The position numbers and the translations under genes were made by a program. The notes beneath the pieces were generated by a model. The model made no database searches, was not told the DNA's origin, and saw nothing but the letters and a program-made list of their open reading frames with translations. Source: Geoanaerobacter sp964528055 (GTDB lineage: Bacteria; Desulfobacterota; Desulfuromonadia; Geobacterales; DSM-12255). Taken from it: DNA of 64,000 bases. The stretch spans positions 186,001 to 250,000 of the forward strand of contig CAZGQM010000004.1 in NCBI GenBank assembly GCA_964528055.1. The letters are read 5' to 3'. Positions 26,360 to 35,275 of the stretch are shown piece by piece; positions within the stretch are counted from its first letter, which is position 1; the number at the start of each line of letters is the position of its first letter.

Positions 26360-27558
26360 GGTGTTGTCCGCACTTCGCCCACGCACAGAGTATTTCCCAA
26401 GGGCATGGCGATTGTCACGCAGGTACCGGATCCCGGGGATGATTCCACTTCGAACAGACCACCGAGATGGATGATCCTGCGCCGTATGTTGAACAGGCCA
26501 AAGCCACCTCCCTTCCTGGTGAGGCTCTTTTCGATGGCATCAGGGTCGAATCCGATCCCGTCGTCCTCGACCCTGATGACGATGCTCCCCTTTTCAAGGC
26601 CGACCGAGACCCTTGCGTTGTCAGTCTCTGCATGTTTGGCAATATTTATGAGTAGTTCGCGGGTAGAGAAGTAGAGTTCAGATCGAATCTCCTTAGCTAC
26701 AACCTTTTCTTTCAGATCATCTTTGAAAAGCACCCGAAGGCCGAAATCCGTTTCCATCTGCCTTCCCAACCATTTCAGGGCAGCAGCAAGTCCGGCGATC
26801 TCCAGTATGGGGGGACTGATCAGGTGTGTAAGGCATCGCACACTTTTTATCACCCCGTCGATCATCTCCCGCGCTGTGGTGAGAATTTCGGCTTCGTCAT
26901 CCGACAGGGTTGCCTTCGAAAGCATCCCAAGCTTGATCCGGGCAAGGGCAAGATCCTGCCCGATATTGTCATGCAAATTGGCTGCGATGCTCCGACGTTC
27001 GCGCTCCTCGGCCAGGGAAAGCTCCAACGTCAGGTCGGATAGACGCTGCTGTTTGTCGAGGAGCTCCTGTTCGGCATGCTTGCGCTCAACCAGGGTCTCT
27101 TCCAACTCCCTAACCTTCTCCTCGAGCTTCGAAGCCACAACCTGACTGTATCTCTTCAGGTATTGAGCATCTTCCTCAATGATGCCGGTTCTCTCTTTTG
27201 AACCTTTTCCCATGATCCGCTGAATTTCTTTCATCAACTCCACCGGATCCGTCGGCTTGAGTATATATCCGTCCGCTCCCAGGGAAGTTGCAAGCTGCAT
27301 GTCCTTGTTTCCGTCATAGACCGCAGAGTAAAATACAAAAGGGACAGAACTAGATCCTCTGAGGTTTCGGATAAACTGGAAACCATCCATGACCGGCATA
27401 AGCACATCGGACAGTATCAGGTCCAGCCTGTGCTCGGAGGCTACCTGAAGGCCTTCCTGGCCGTTGCCAGCCTCCATGACATCATGTCCATGAGCCTGCA
27501 GAACGCAGCGTAGCATTCTACGGTCATCATTGTTGTCATCAACGATCAGGATTTTCAT
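26356..27558 (-). CDS. Receiver-linked NarX/DegS-type histidine kinase (REC-HisKA_3-HATPase)
   Basis: 400 residues with no membrane segment. Receiver domain residues 1-120 (Asp51 in LILSDVLMP), then a coiled coil (about 135-190). A HisKA_3 dimerisation domain follows with His196 (SIAANLHDNIGQDLALARI), then a HATPase domain with DDGIGFDP and GGGFGLFNIRRRI. Having the receiver at the N-terminus makes it a response-regulator-controlled kinase. It is translationally coupled to the NarL-type regulator downstream and overlaps the end of resB upstream by 20 nt. Confidence 0.92.
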   Translation of the reverse strand: MKILIVDDNNDDRRMLRCVLQAHGHDVMEAGNGQEGLQVASEHRLDLILSDVLMPVMDGFQFIRNLRGSSSVPFVFYSAVYDGNKDMQLATSLGADGYILKPTDPVELMKEIQRIMGKGSKERTGIIEEDAQYLKRYSQVVASKLEEKVRELEETLVERKHAEQELLDKQQRLSDLTLELSLAEERERRSIAANLHDNIGQDLALARIKLGMLSKATLSDDEAEILTTAREMIDGVIKSVRCLTHLISPPILEIAGLAAALKWLGRQMETDFGLRVLFKDDLKEKVVAKEIRSELYFSTRELLINIAKHAETDNARVSVGLEKGSIVIRVEDDGIGFDPDAIEKSLTRKGGGFGLFNIRRRIIHLGGLFEVESSPGSGTCVTIAMPLGNTLCVGEVRTTP

Positions 27559-28267
27559 CGGTCTCCTTCTTCCCCCTCCTCAGCCATAAGAGAATAATGT
27601 TGGCAACCGTGAAGAAGGTCGCGCCGGCCAGTGCAAGGCCGGCCCCCGGTTCCCGGTGAATCTCAACGAACGCCGTTTTTACGGGAAACTGCTCCACCTG
27701 CTTCAGGTACACCCCGAACCCCTGGTAAAAATAGGGATGGTTGGGGCTAAAGATCGCGTTCAGCTCCCCTTTGCCTGTCTTATGGCGCAGTGTGCCGCTG
27801 AAGTCGAGCGGCATACCCATCGACCCCATCCGGATATCTAGACGGGTAAGCTCCACACTTGAACCGTCAGGGAAAGTGAATGCACCCCCCTCCGGCAGCG
27901 GCCCCCCGTCCTTGTATCCTCCGTATGCACTGAACAGGTGTGCCAGCACAATGAATAGAAACCCCAGGTGCATCAGCTGCGGAGCTATACGTACCAGGAA
28001 ACTCCCTCGCTGCCACTTAACCCGAAGGGACTCAATGCTGCAGAGAAGCGTATTGAGAGCCAGTATCGCCAACAGGCCGAGAGTCCCCCACAACCACCAC
28101 GACATAGAAATCGGCACACCGGCCAACCAGGTGAAGAGTGCCACGTCGTTGATACCTGAACCTGCCTCGCCTGCGAATGAGCCGATGGCAAAAAGAATCA
28201 TGACACCCAGCAGGAGCCAGATGGCAAGATCAAGGGAGGTTAGGCAGCTGTAGAGATTCTTCAGCAT
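27539..28267 (-). CDS. resB: ResB-like cytochrome c biogenesis protein
   Basis: Part of the system II machinery that moves heme to the outside and ligates it to apocytochromes. 242 residues with membrane segments near residues 12-32, 58-78, 92-115 and 212-232, and one periplasmic domain between the last two. It is much shorter than typical ResB (about 450 or more residues), as often seen in Geobacter-type bacteria, where short resB-like and ccsA-like pairs occur. It begins 9 nt after the ccsA stop. Confidence 0.8.
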   Translation of the reverse strand: MLKNLYSCLTSLDLAIWLLLGVMILFAIGSFAGEAGSGINDVALFTWLAGVPISMSWWLWGTLGLLAILALNTLLCSIESLRVKWQRGSFLVRIAPQLMHLGFLFIVLAHLFSAYGGYKDGGPLPEGGAFTFPDGSSVELTRLDIRMGSMGMPLDFSGTLRHKTGKGELNAIFSPNHPYFYQGFGVYLKQVEQFPVKTAFVEIHREPGAGLALAGATFFTVANIILLWLRRGKKETDENPDR

Positions 28268-28276
28268 CTTGTCTCC

Positions 28277-28996
28277 TCAGAAACTGTGCGAACTCTTCAT
28301 CAGTATGCTTACGCCAAGATAGGTAAAGAGCGTTATGGCAAAGCCGACAATCCCTGCCCAGGCAACGATGCTGTCCGCGTTAGGCCCTTTAAGGCGGAGA
28401 TGGAGGTAGAGGGAGTAGAAGAGCCAAAGGATGGAGGTCCAGAATTCCTTCGGCGTCCAGAGCCAGTAGGTGCCCCAGGCATAATAGCCCCAGATGCCGC
28501 CGGATACCATGGAACCCGAGAAGAAGGAGAATCCGACCAGGGCCGCCTTATACTGCAGTTCAAGGAGTGCTCGATCTCGACGGACCAGATACAACCCTCC
28601 CAGCAGCGCTCCAATGGCAAACAGGGCATAGGCAAAGAAGGCGAGTGCTACGTGGAGTTCAAACCAGAGGGTGTTGAGAATCGGCGGTAGCGGCATGAGT
28701 GAGGCTCGGAAGGCAAGGGCAAACATGCCGAATAGTGCGGCAAGAGCCCCTACACCCCAGGGAAAAGTCGCGTCCTGCCTTACTCCACGGGCATACATAA
28801 AAGGGAGCCCCATGAGGGCAATGGAGGTAGAGAAAAAAATCAGGGTGTCGTGGGGGCCGATCAACGGCAATCTGCCGAGTTCTACTCCCCTCATCCCAAG
28901 ATAGATAAGCTCGCCCACAAGAGCGGCCAGAAAAAGCGGCCTCTGGAATGAACCAAAGAGATACAGCGCTGCGGTTGCAATGAGTAGCCATTTCAT
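28277..28996 (-). CDS. ccsA: CcsA/ResC-type cytochrome c assembly protein
   Basis: Heme-handling membrane protein of system II. 239 residues, about seven to eight membrane helices. The WWD-like stretch reads WGTYWLWTPKEFW, followed by LYLHLRL. The central position is WTPKE where the classical motif has WDPKE, so the signature Asp is replaced by Thr. His residues that could ligate heme are present (GPHDT, FELHVALAFF). First gene of the ccsA-resB-kinase-regulator run. Confidence 0.85.
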   Translation of the reverse strand: MKWLLIATAALYLFGSFQRPLFLAALVGELIYLGMRGVELGRLPLIGPHDTLIFFSTSIALMGLPFMYARGVRQDATFPWGVGALAALFGMFALAFRASLMPLPPILNTLWFELHVALAFFAYALFAIGALLGGLYLVRRDRALLELQYKAALVGFSFFSGSMVSGGIWGYYAWGTYWLWTPKEFWTSILWLFYSLYLHLRLKGPNADSIVAWAGIVGFAITLFTYLGVSILMKSSHSF

Positions 28997-29062
28997 GGGA
29001 GCGAAAGTAGCATAGGAAACCCGATCAGAGTGAAATAATAATCGGCAAATACATCTCTTAGA

Positions 29063-29818
29063 TTAATCCGGCTCTGCAAGACCTGCTGTAACAGGGGACG
29101 AGAGAAGGCTTTCCACTTCGTCTCCGTCCACATCGGCAATCACGCCGACTGAGTATCTGTAGGTTACACCCGGTTCCAGGCGGTCGTCTTGGTAGGTCGA
29201 GGAGGTTACCGGCAAGAGCGCCAGCGGATCTATCGGCAGCGCCTCTTCCTTTCTGGCCCGGTAGATAGAAAACTTTGTTGCGGTTGCATCAGCTGGCAGC
29301 TTCGGGGAGTCCAGCTCAAGCAGCACAGCACTCTGAGACGAAACAACTTTGAGAACAGGAGGTGGAAGGGTTGAGGAAGTTTTGCGCCGTATAGCGATAG
29401 AGGGCTTACCCTCTGCGCCATTACGGTTGACAGCACTTACTCGATAGATATAGCTGCTACCCGGGATGACCTTGCTGTCCGACAGATAGATCCGGTCCCC
29501 GATACGCGTTCCCCCCTTCAGATAGTCAAGTTCCAGGGCAATGAGGAGCTTCCATGCATCGGGGCATTCGGTGCACTCCTCTCCCTTCGGCAGCACATCA
29601 TGCCGATTGACCCGGAAGCCGGCTAGGTCAACAAGCTTCCCTCCGCTCTCCATCATTTTGGGAAGGGACCAGGAGAGCTGCATGGTCTCCCCCCGCTGCA
29701 TCACCAGCAGATCTCCAACACGAGCAGGCACAAGCCCCTCCGGAGGGACCAGCGACCCCTTTCTTCCGCAGGCGACAGTCAGAAAGAGACAGAGAAACAG
29801 AACGAAATGTTTTTTCAT
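29063..29818 (-). CDS. Lipoprotein with two fibronectin type III-like domains
   Basis: 251 residues with lipobox FLTVACG. Two Fn3-like modules follow (about residues 30-145 and 150-245), recognisable by the repeated end strands SSYIYRVSAVNRNGAEG and VTYRYSVGVIADVDGDE. A PECTECPD-like loop lies in the first module. It probably sits on the periplasmic face of the outer membrane. It lies 8 nt after argH and is co-directional with it. The link to arginine synthesis is not obvious; it may simply be carried by the operon. Confidence 0.75.
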   Translation of the reverse strand: MKKHFVLFLCLFLTVACGRKGSLVPPEGLVPARVGDLLVMQRGETMQLSWSLPKMMESGGKLVDLAGFRVNRHDVLPKGEECTECPDAWKLLIALELDYLKGGTRIGDRIYLSDSKVIPGSSYIYRVSAVNRNGAEGKPSIAIRRKTSSTLPPPVLKVVSSQSAVLLELDSPKLPADATATKFSIYRARKEEALPIDPLALLPVTSSTYQDDRLEPGVTYRYSVGVIADVDGDEVESLLSSPVTAGLAEPD

Positions 29819-29826
29819 CCGACGCC

Positions 29827-31203
29827 CTATCTCCCGCTCTTGATCAGCTCGATCTCGGACTTCACCCTCTCCTCGGCCGTCCCCCCGGTTGCAGAGCGTG
29901 CATTTACACTCGCCTCAAGCGTTATGCATCCGAAGATGTCCTGATCGATCTTGCCTGAAAAAAGCTGCCATTCGGCAACAGAGAGCTCCCTCAAATCCAT
30001 CTCGTTTTCCACGCAGTACTGGACCGCGCGCCCTACCACTTCATGGGCATCGCGGAAAGGCATCCCCTTGCGAACAAGGTAATCAGCCACATCCGTGGCA
30101 GTGGAGAAACCACGAGCGGCGGCGGCCCGCATCGTATTTGCATTCACACGCATCTCACGGATCATGTCGGCAAAGATCTTCAAGCTCCCCTTTACCGTAT
30201 CTATGGTATCGAAAAGCGGCTCCTTGTCCTCCTGCATATCCTTGTTGTAGGCAAGCGGAAGACCCTTCATCACCGTTAGCAGTGCCATCAGGTTGCCGTA
30301 GACCCGACCGGTCTTCCCCCGCACCAGTTCTGGGACATCAGGGTTTTTCTTTTGCGGCATGATGGAAGATCCTGTACAGAAGGCATCGGTAAGCTCCACA
30401 AAACGGAACTCACTGGTGGACCAGAGGATAAGCTCTTCGGAGAAGCGAGACAGGTGCATCATAAGTATCGATCCTGCAGCAAGGAATTCGATGGCAAAAT
30501 CGCGGTCAGATACCGAATCCAGGGAGTTGCGGGTCACCCCTTCGAATTCGAGCATTTCGGCCACATGCTCCCGATCAATGGGGAAGGTCGTACCGGCCAG
30601 TGCACCTGCCCCAAGGGGGAGAAAATTGGAGCGCTTGAGGCAATCATCCATCCGCCCCTTATCGCGCTTGAACATCTCGATATAGGCCAGCATGTGGTGG
30701 GAGAAGAGGATCGGCTGCGCAGTTTGAAGGTGCGTGTAACCCGGCATGATGGTACCGAGGTTGTTCTCGGCCTGGAAGATCAGGGAATCTATCAGCATAT
30801 CAAGATAGGCCGTTATCGAAGAAATCTCGTCACGGAGGTACAGGCGGATGTCCAGAGCCACCTGGTCGTTTCTTGAACGACCGGTGTGGAGCCTTTTTCC
30901 GGCTTCGCCTATCTTTGCAGAGAGGCGTGCCTCTATGTTCATATGGATATCTTCCAGTGCCACTGAGAAATCGAAGGTCCCAGCCTCTATCTGCTGAAGG
31001 ATTTCATTGAGCCCGTTTTCTATGGCAATCACATCCTCCATGGGGATGATCTTCTGCTTACCGAGCATCCGTGCATGGGCGATGGAGCCCCTGATATCCT
31101 GATGATACATACGCTTGTCAAAGTCAATCGAGGCAGTGAACTCCTCCACGAATTTATCGGTCGGCTCTGTGAAACGGCCACCCCAGAGTTTATCATGCGA
31201 CAT
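29827..31203 (-). CDS. argH: Argininosuccinate lyase
   Basis: Last step of arginine synthesis: argininosuccinate to arginine plus fumarate. 458 residues, full length, starting LWGGRFTEPTDKFVEEFTASI. It has the fumarase/aspartase superfamily signature GSSIMPQKKNPD and the HTGRSRNDQVALD and GYTHLQTAQPI active-site segments. It has a ribosome site AAAGGAGAA. It is separated from argBDFG by the Nudix and nitrilase-like genes. Confidence 0.98.
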   Translation of the reverse strand: MSHDKLWGGRFTEPTDKFVEEFTASIDFDKRMYHQDIRGSIAHARMLGKQKIIPMEDVIAIENGLNEILQQIEAGTFDFSVALEDIHMNIEARLSAKIGEAGKRLHTGRSRNDQVALDIRLYLRDEISSITAYLDMLIDSLIFQAENNLGTIMPGYTHLQTAQPILFSHHMLAYIEMFKRDKGRMDDCLKRSNFLPLGAGALAGTTFPIDREHVAEMLEFEGVTRNSLDSVSDRDFAIEFLAAGSILMMHLSRFSEELILWSTSEFRFVELTDAFCTGSSIMPQKKNPDVPELVRGKTGRVYGNLMALLTVMKGLPLAYNKDMQEDKEPLFDTIDTVKGSLKIFADMIREMRVNANTMRAAAARGFSTATDVADYLVRKGMPFRDAHEVVGRAVQYCVENEMDLRELSVAEWQLFSGKIDQDIFGCITLEASVNARSATGGTAEERVKSEIELIKSGR

Positions 31204-31248
31204 TAAGTTCTCCTTTTACGCATTTTGAACAAAGCGAAATATGATTGA

Positions 31249-32469
31249 TCAGTACACCGTCGTCATCTCTTCGCCGGGGATTTTAAGCCAATTCCCGTTA
31301 TCCGTCCAGCGCATGATGAGATGAACCTTGAGCGGAACCCGCGAGGTGCGGGGGTCGAGTTCGTGATGCAGTGGAAGATTGAAGTAGTAGAGCCGGGTAT
31401 CCTTGCCAAATCGAAGCCTGCAGACCGGTGCGCCTTCAAAGTCGTCTGTGGAAAACTCCTTCTGCTTAATCTTTCCCAGCTTGTGGTTGCGATTAATCAC
31501 CACATAGGAGTGCCCATGAGCTGACTTGAGCCCTACTCCATCAACTTCTGTTTCGCTCGATGCATTTCCGAAAATCGTCACCGTCTCCCGAACTCCCGGG
31601 AAATCCTCCAGAAACTCTCCGTAAAAGCCGCTGACCACGTCGCGGTAGCTTTGATGCTCAGGCTTTGGATTGCACTGTACCACAAAGAGCGCATCCAACC
31701 CCTGACGGGTGGTAAAGTAGAGTTGATTTGCGTGGTCGATCACATGCTTGATGTTGGAGTGGTATAGATCTCGATACAGATAGTCGAGACAGATGATGGC
31801 CATGAAATTGAAACAGGACGGCCTTGCCCGAAAGAGGTAAAAATGCCGGCCACGGTAAAGATCGTGATCTTTATCCAGAAACTCCTCTCCATGGAAGGGG
31901 TGGCTCTTTGCCTCCAGAAATACTCGCAGTTTCCCCCCGGCATCCTTGATCGCAATGCAGCACCAGTTGACCGGCATCTCCAGCACGTCACCCGAGTCGA
32001 TATCGCGATCTACCAGTTCGATTGCTTCGGAATTGTCCTCTCGAAAACGCTCAAGTATTTCTCGATACTGCCTGAGAGCTACATGTTCCATTCCGAACAT
32101 GCATACCGAATTCGGGCGAAAGCCGTTGGCAATCGCATCCAGGATATCGTCAAAACGGGCAAGGGGGATCGAGGTCTCAGGAAGCATCAGAAAATGCAGT
32201 TTTTTCAGGTTCCCTTCACCAGAGGCAATCAGATGGAGGATTGATTCGACCTGCCTCCACTTGTCAACAGGGTCAGCAATGAGATACCCGTTCTCTGCCT
32301 TGCGCAGCCGATTAGGGAGCTGTGCAATAAGACAGTGCAGATGGTGGCCGAGGGGAAAATCGAGATTTATTTTTTTATCGATAATCTGGATCATATGTCC
32401 TGCATTCGATGACAGCGGCAGCACAGGGGCAAGAGATCCCTGCGCGTCTATCTGCTCACAAGTGACCAC
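31249..32469 (-). CDS. Divergent nitrilase-superfamily-like protein
   Basis: 406 residues, not a family I can name. The order of motifs matches the carbon-nitrogen hydrolase fold. Glu98 lies in LHFLMLPETSIP, Lys188 in VFLEAKSHPFHGEEF after a CIAIKDAGGKL strand, and Cys227 in NFMAIICLDYLYRDL. That gives a possible Glu-Lys-Cys triad in the right order and spacing. The C-terminal 150 residues (after about 250) are an extra domain with FYGEFLEDF and a THxxY-free beta-rich end. The GTG at 32469 has a weak ribosome site; an ATG at 32394 (MIQIIDKK) preceded by AGGA is the alternative start. It lies between a Nudix gene and argH. Confidence 0.6.
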   Translation of the reverse strand: MVTCEQIDAQGSLAPVLPLSSNAGHMIQIIDKKINLDFPLGHHLHCLIAQLPNRLRKAENGYLIADPVDKWRQVESILHLIASGEGNLKKLHFLMLPETSIPLARFDDILDAIANGFRPNSVCMFGMEHVALRQYREILERFREDNSEAIELVDRDIDSGDVLEMPVNWCCIAIKDAGGKLRVFLEAKSHPFHGEEFLDKDHDLYRGRHFYLFRARPSCFNFMAIICLDYLYRDLYHSNIKHVIDHANQLYFTTRQGLDALFVVQCNPKPEHQSYRDVVSGFYGEFLEDFPGVRETVTIFGNASSETEVDGVGLKSAHGHSYVVINRNHKLGKIKQKEFSTDDFEGAPVCRLRFGKDTRLYYFNLPLHHELDPRTSRVPLKVHLIMRWTDNGNWLKIPGEEMTTVY

Positions 32470-32516
32470 CCCGAAAAAGTGTCAAATTCTCTGTAGCATG
32501 GATCATCTCTCCGAAT

Positions 32517-32978
32517 TTATACACCAGCTTCTCCGCCTTGAACGCGGCGCTCAAGGCGAGGAAACACCTTTCTCAATATAAAACTTGTCCCTACCGGCAT
32601 TTTGTAGTTAATTAATTCACTCTCACCAACCCAGCAAGCTTCGCTAATCTCTGCTTGATTGTGGCTGATGTCGCAGTAGAGAGGGTGGCAGAGATAGTAG
32701 AGAATTATGAAATGGTAGTTTTCTTCGCCCGGAGTAACATGCTCGAATACGTCAATCAGGTCTTCGACCTCCACATGCAAACCGACCTCTTCCATTACCT
32801 CGCGTTCGAGCGCAGCTACAATCGGTTCGCCGAGGTCGATCTTGCCACCCGGCATGACCCACTCGCCCTGAAAGGGAGGTATAGTCCTCTTGGTCAGCAG
32901 CACTTCTCCCTCGTTATTTATAATGACGGCAACAACAGAGGTTACAATATGGTCTTTTTTAAAGCGGGGTCTAGACAT
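32517..32978 (-). CDS. Nudix hydrolase
   Basis: Hydrolyses nucleoside diphosphates linked to another group; substrate unknown. 153 residues from the ATG at 32978 (MSRPRFKKDHIV). The complete Nudix box spans GKIDLGEPIVAALEREVMEEVGL by its conserved G, E, REVMEE and G residues, preceded by GEWVMPGG. A longer frame reaches a TTG at 33041 with no clear ribosome site. It lies downstream of argG, with a hairpin between, and upstream of the nitrilase-like gene. Confidence 0.88.
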   Translation of the reverse strand: MSRPRFKKDHIVTSVVAVIINNEGEVLLTKRTIPPFQGEWVMPGGKIDLGEPIVAALEREVMEEVGLHVEVEDLIDVFEHVTPGEENYHFIILYYLCHPLYCDISHNQAEISEACWVGESELINYKMPVGTSFILRKVFPRLERRVQGGEAGV

Positions 32979-33074
32979 GAACTCTCTGAGGCATTCGCCT
33001 AACTGCTCGCGCAAGAACTCGTGGACCAGGGAGAGAGACAACTATTCTGTCACGCAGGAACCTTTAGAAAGAGG

Positions 33075-33094
33075 GGGGCGCGTTACCGCGCCCC
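33075..33094 (-). terminator. Hairpin between argG and the Nudix gene
   Basis: GGGGCGCG/CGCGCCCC stem with a TTAC loop, followed on the minus strand by CCCTCTTTCT. It could end most argBDFG transcription. Confidence 0.45.
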
Positions 33095-33115
33095 TGAATG
33101 CATGGCAGTTACTGC

Positions 33116-34342
33116 TCATTTCTTCCTGTTCGCCTGCATCAGCGAACGTATACGCAGGCGGAGCGAGTTGATCTTGATGAACCCTTCCGCATCCTTCTGA
33201 TTATAGACCTGATCCTTTTCAAAGGTCGCAAAGTCGAGGTTGAACAGCGAATCGGTCTCGGACTTGCGCCCTACGGTGCGACAATGACCCTTGTACAGTT
33301 TGATCCGCGCAATGCCGTTGACGCACTTCTGGGAATCGTCGATCAGGGTCTGGAGCATCTCCCGCTCCGGTGAAAACCAGTAGCCGGAATAGATCATTTT
33401 GGCATATTCAGGGATCAGGGAATCCCGGACCCGCATCACCTCGCGGTCCATGGTGATCTGCTCCACTGCCGAGTGGGCCTCACGCAGGATTGTGCCGCCA
33501 GGGGTCTCGTAGACTCCGCGGGACTTCATGCCGACCGAGCGGTTTTCCAGAAGATCGACCCGTCCGATGCCATGCTCTCCTCCAATGTAGTTCAGGTGGG
33601 CCAGCAGCTGCGCCGGGCTCATTTTCTCCCCGTCAACGGCAACGGCGTTGCCGTTTCTGAACTCTATCTCCACAAACTGAGCCTTGTTCGGAGCCTTTTC
33701 AGGGGACTTGGTCAGCACATACATGTTCTCGGGCGGCTCGGCCCAGGTATCCTCAAGAATCCCCCCTTCAAAGGATATATGGAGTAGATTCCTGTCGGAT
33801 GACCAGGGACGTTTCTTGGTAATCGGAATGGGAATGTCGTTTTTCTTGGCGTAACCTATCAGTGCCTGGCGACTATTGAGCTTCCAGTCACGCCATGGTG
33901 CGATTACGGTAATCGCAGGATTGTAGTGATAGTAGGCCAGCTCGAATCTGACCTGATCGTTCCCCTTGCCGGTGGCGCCGTGGGAGACGGCATCAGCCCC
34001 CTCGATCTTTGCGATCTCCATCTGCCGCTTGGCGATAAGCGGCCTTGCAATGGAGGTGCCGAGCAGGTAGTGCCCCTCATAGATGGCATTGGCGCGGAAC
34101 ATCGGGAAGACGAAGTCCTTGACAAACTCTTCCCGGAGGTCATCGATATAGACCTTGTCCGCACCGGTTGCAAATGCCTTGTCGCGGACAGGATCAAGTT
34201 CGTCTCCCTGCCCCAGATCGGCGGAAAAGGTGATCACCTCACAGCCGTATTCGTTTTTAAGCCACTTGAGAATAATAGAGGTATCGAGCCCGCCTGAGTA
34301 GGCGAGGACGATCTTTTTGACGTCCTGCTTCGGTTTTGCCAT
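33116..34342 (-). CDS. argG: Argininosuccinate synthase
   Basis: Joins citrulline and aspartate using ATP. 408 residues, starting with the PP-loop KIVLAYSGGLDTSIILKWL. It has HGATGKGNDQVRFE and the conserved SDRNLLHIS region. It lies 24 nt after argF with a good AAAGGAGA ribosome site. Confidence 0.98.
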   Translation of the reverse strand: MAKPKQDVKKIVLAYSGGLDTSIILKWLKNEYGCEVITFSADLGQGDELDPVRDKAFATGADKVYIDDLREEFVKDFVFPMFRANAIYEGHYLLGTSIARPLIAKRQMEIAKIEGADAVSHGATGKGNDQVRFELAYYHYNPAITVIAPWRDWKLNSRQALIGYAKKNDIPIPITKKRPWSSDRNLLHISFEGGILEDTWAEPPENMYVLTKSPEKAPNKAQFVEIEFRNGNAVAVDGEKMSPAQLLAHLNYIGGEHGIGRVDLLENRSVGMKSRGVYETPGGTILREAHSAVEQITMDREVMRVRDSLIPEYAKMIYSGYWFSPEREMLQTLIDDSQKCVNGIARIKLYKGHCRTVGRKSETDSLFNLDFATFEKDQVYNQKDAEGFIKINSLRLRIRSLMQANRKK

Positions 34343-34366
34343 CTGAATCTCCTTTTAAAATTATCG

Positions 34367-35275
34367 CTATTTCATCAACGTAGCCATAATGGCTTTCTGT
34401 ACATGCAGACGGTTCTCCGCCTCGTCCCAGACCACGGAACGGGGACCTTCAATAACGGCATCACTGATCTCCTCACCTCGATGGGCTGGAAGGCAGTGGA
34501 GCACTAGACCGTCAGGCTTGGCAAGGCTGACCAGGGCATCGTCAAGGCAGTAACCGGCAAAGGCTTTCTCCCGAACCAATTGCTCTGCCTCCTGTCCCAT
34601 GCTTGCCCAGACGTCGGTATTAATCACATCCGCACCTGCTACCGCTTCTTTCGGATCGGTGGTGAGGTGGAGCTTTGCACCATTTTCCCGCGCCCAAGAC
34701 ATAACCCCTGCATCAGGTTCATACCCCTTCGGACAGGCGAGCCGGAGTTCGAACCCGAAGATGGCTGCTGCCTCGATCCAGGTGTTGGCCATGTTGTTGC
34801 CGTCCCCTACCCAGGCATAGGTCAATCCGTCATAGTTACCTTTATGCTCGATCACCGTGAAGATGTCGGCCATGATCTGGCCTGGGTGGAATTTATCGGT
34901 AAGGCCGTTGATGACCGGGGCAGAAGAGTACTGTGCAAACTCTTCAACTATCTCCTGTCCAAAGGTCCGGATCATGACGCCATCGCAGTAGCGAGCAATT
35001 GTCCGTGCCGTGTCCTTGATCGGCTCCCCACGGCCCATTTGGGAGGTGCCGGAAGAGATGAAAAGAGGCTGTCCTCCGAGCTGGTGCACGCCTACTTCGA
35101 AAGAAATTCGGGTCCTGGTTGAAGATTTCTCGAAAATCAGCGCGACGCTTTTGCCCTTTATGAGTTGATGCTCTATCCCCTGCTTCTGCTTTGCCTTCAG
35201 TTCACTGGTAAGGGAAAACAGGGAATCCAGCTCTTGTTTCGAGTACTGGCTCAGAGTCAGGAAATGCCGCGTCAT
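34367..35275 (-). CDS. argF: Ornithine carbamoyltransferase
   Basis: Makes citrulline from ornithine and carbamoyl phosphate. 302 residues with the carbamoyl-phosphate motif SSTRTRISFE, the HPGQ-type segment (FHPGQIMADIFT) and the C-terminal HCLPAHRGEE. Its start overlaps the argD stop by 4 nt. Confidence 0.98.
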   Translation of the reverse strand: MTRHFLTLSQYSKQELDSLFSLTSELKAKQKQGIEHQLIKGKSVALIFEKSSTRTRISFEVGVHQLGGQPLFISSGTSQMGRGEPIKDTARTIARYCDGVMIRTFGQEIVEEFAQYSSAPVINGLTDKFHPGQIMADIFTVIEHKGNYDGLTYAWVGDGNNMANTWIEAAAIFGFELRLACPKGYEPDAGVMSWARENGAKLHLTTDPKEAVAGADVINTDVWASMGQEAEQLVREKAFAGYCLDDALVSLAKPDGLVLHCLPAHRGEEISDAVIEGPRSVVWDEAENRLHVQKAIMATLMK

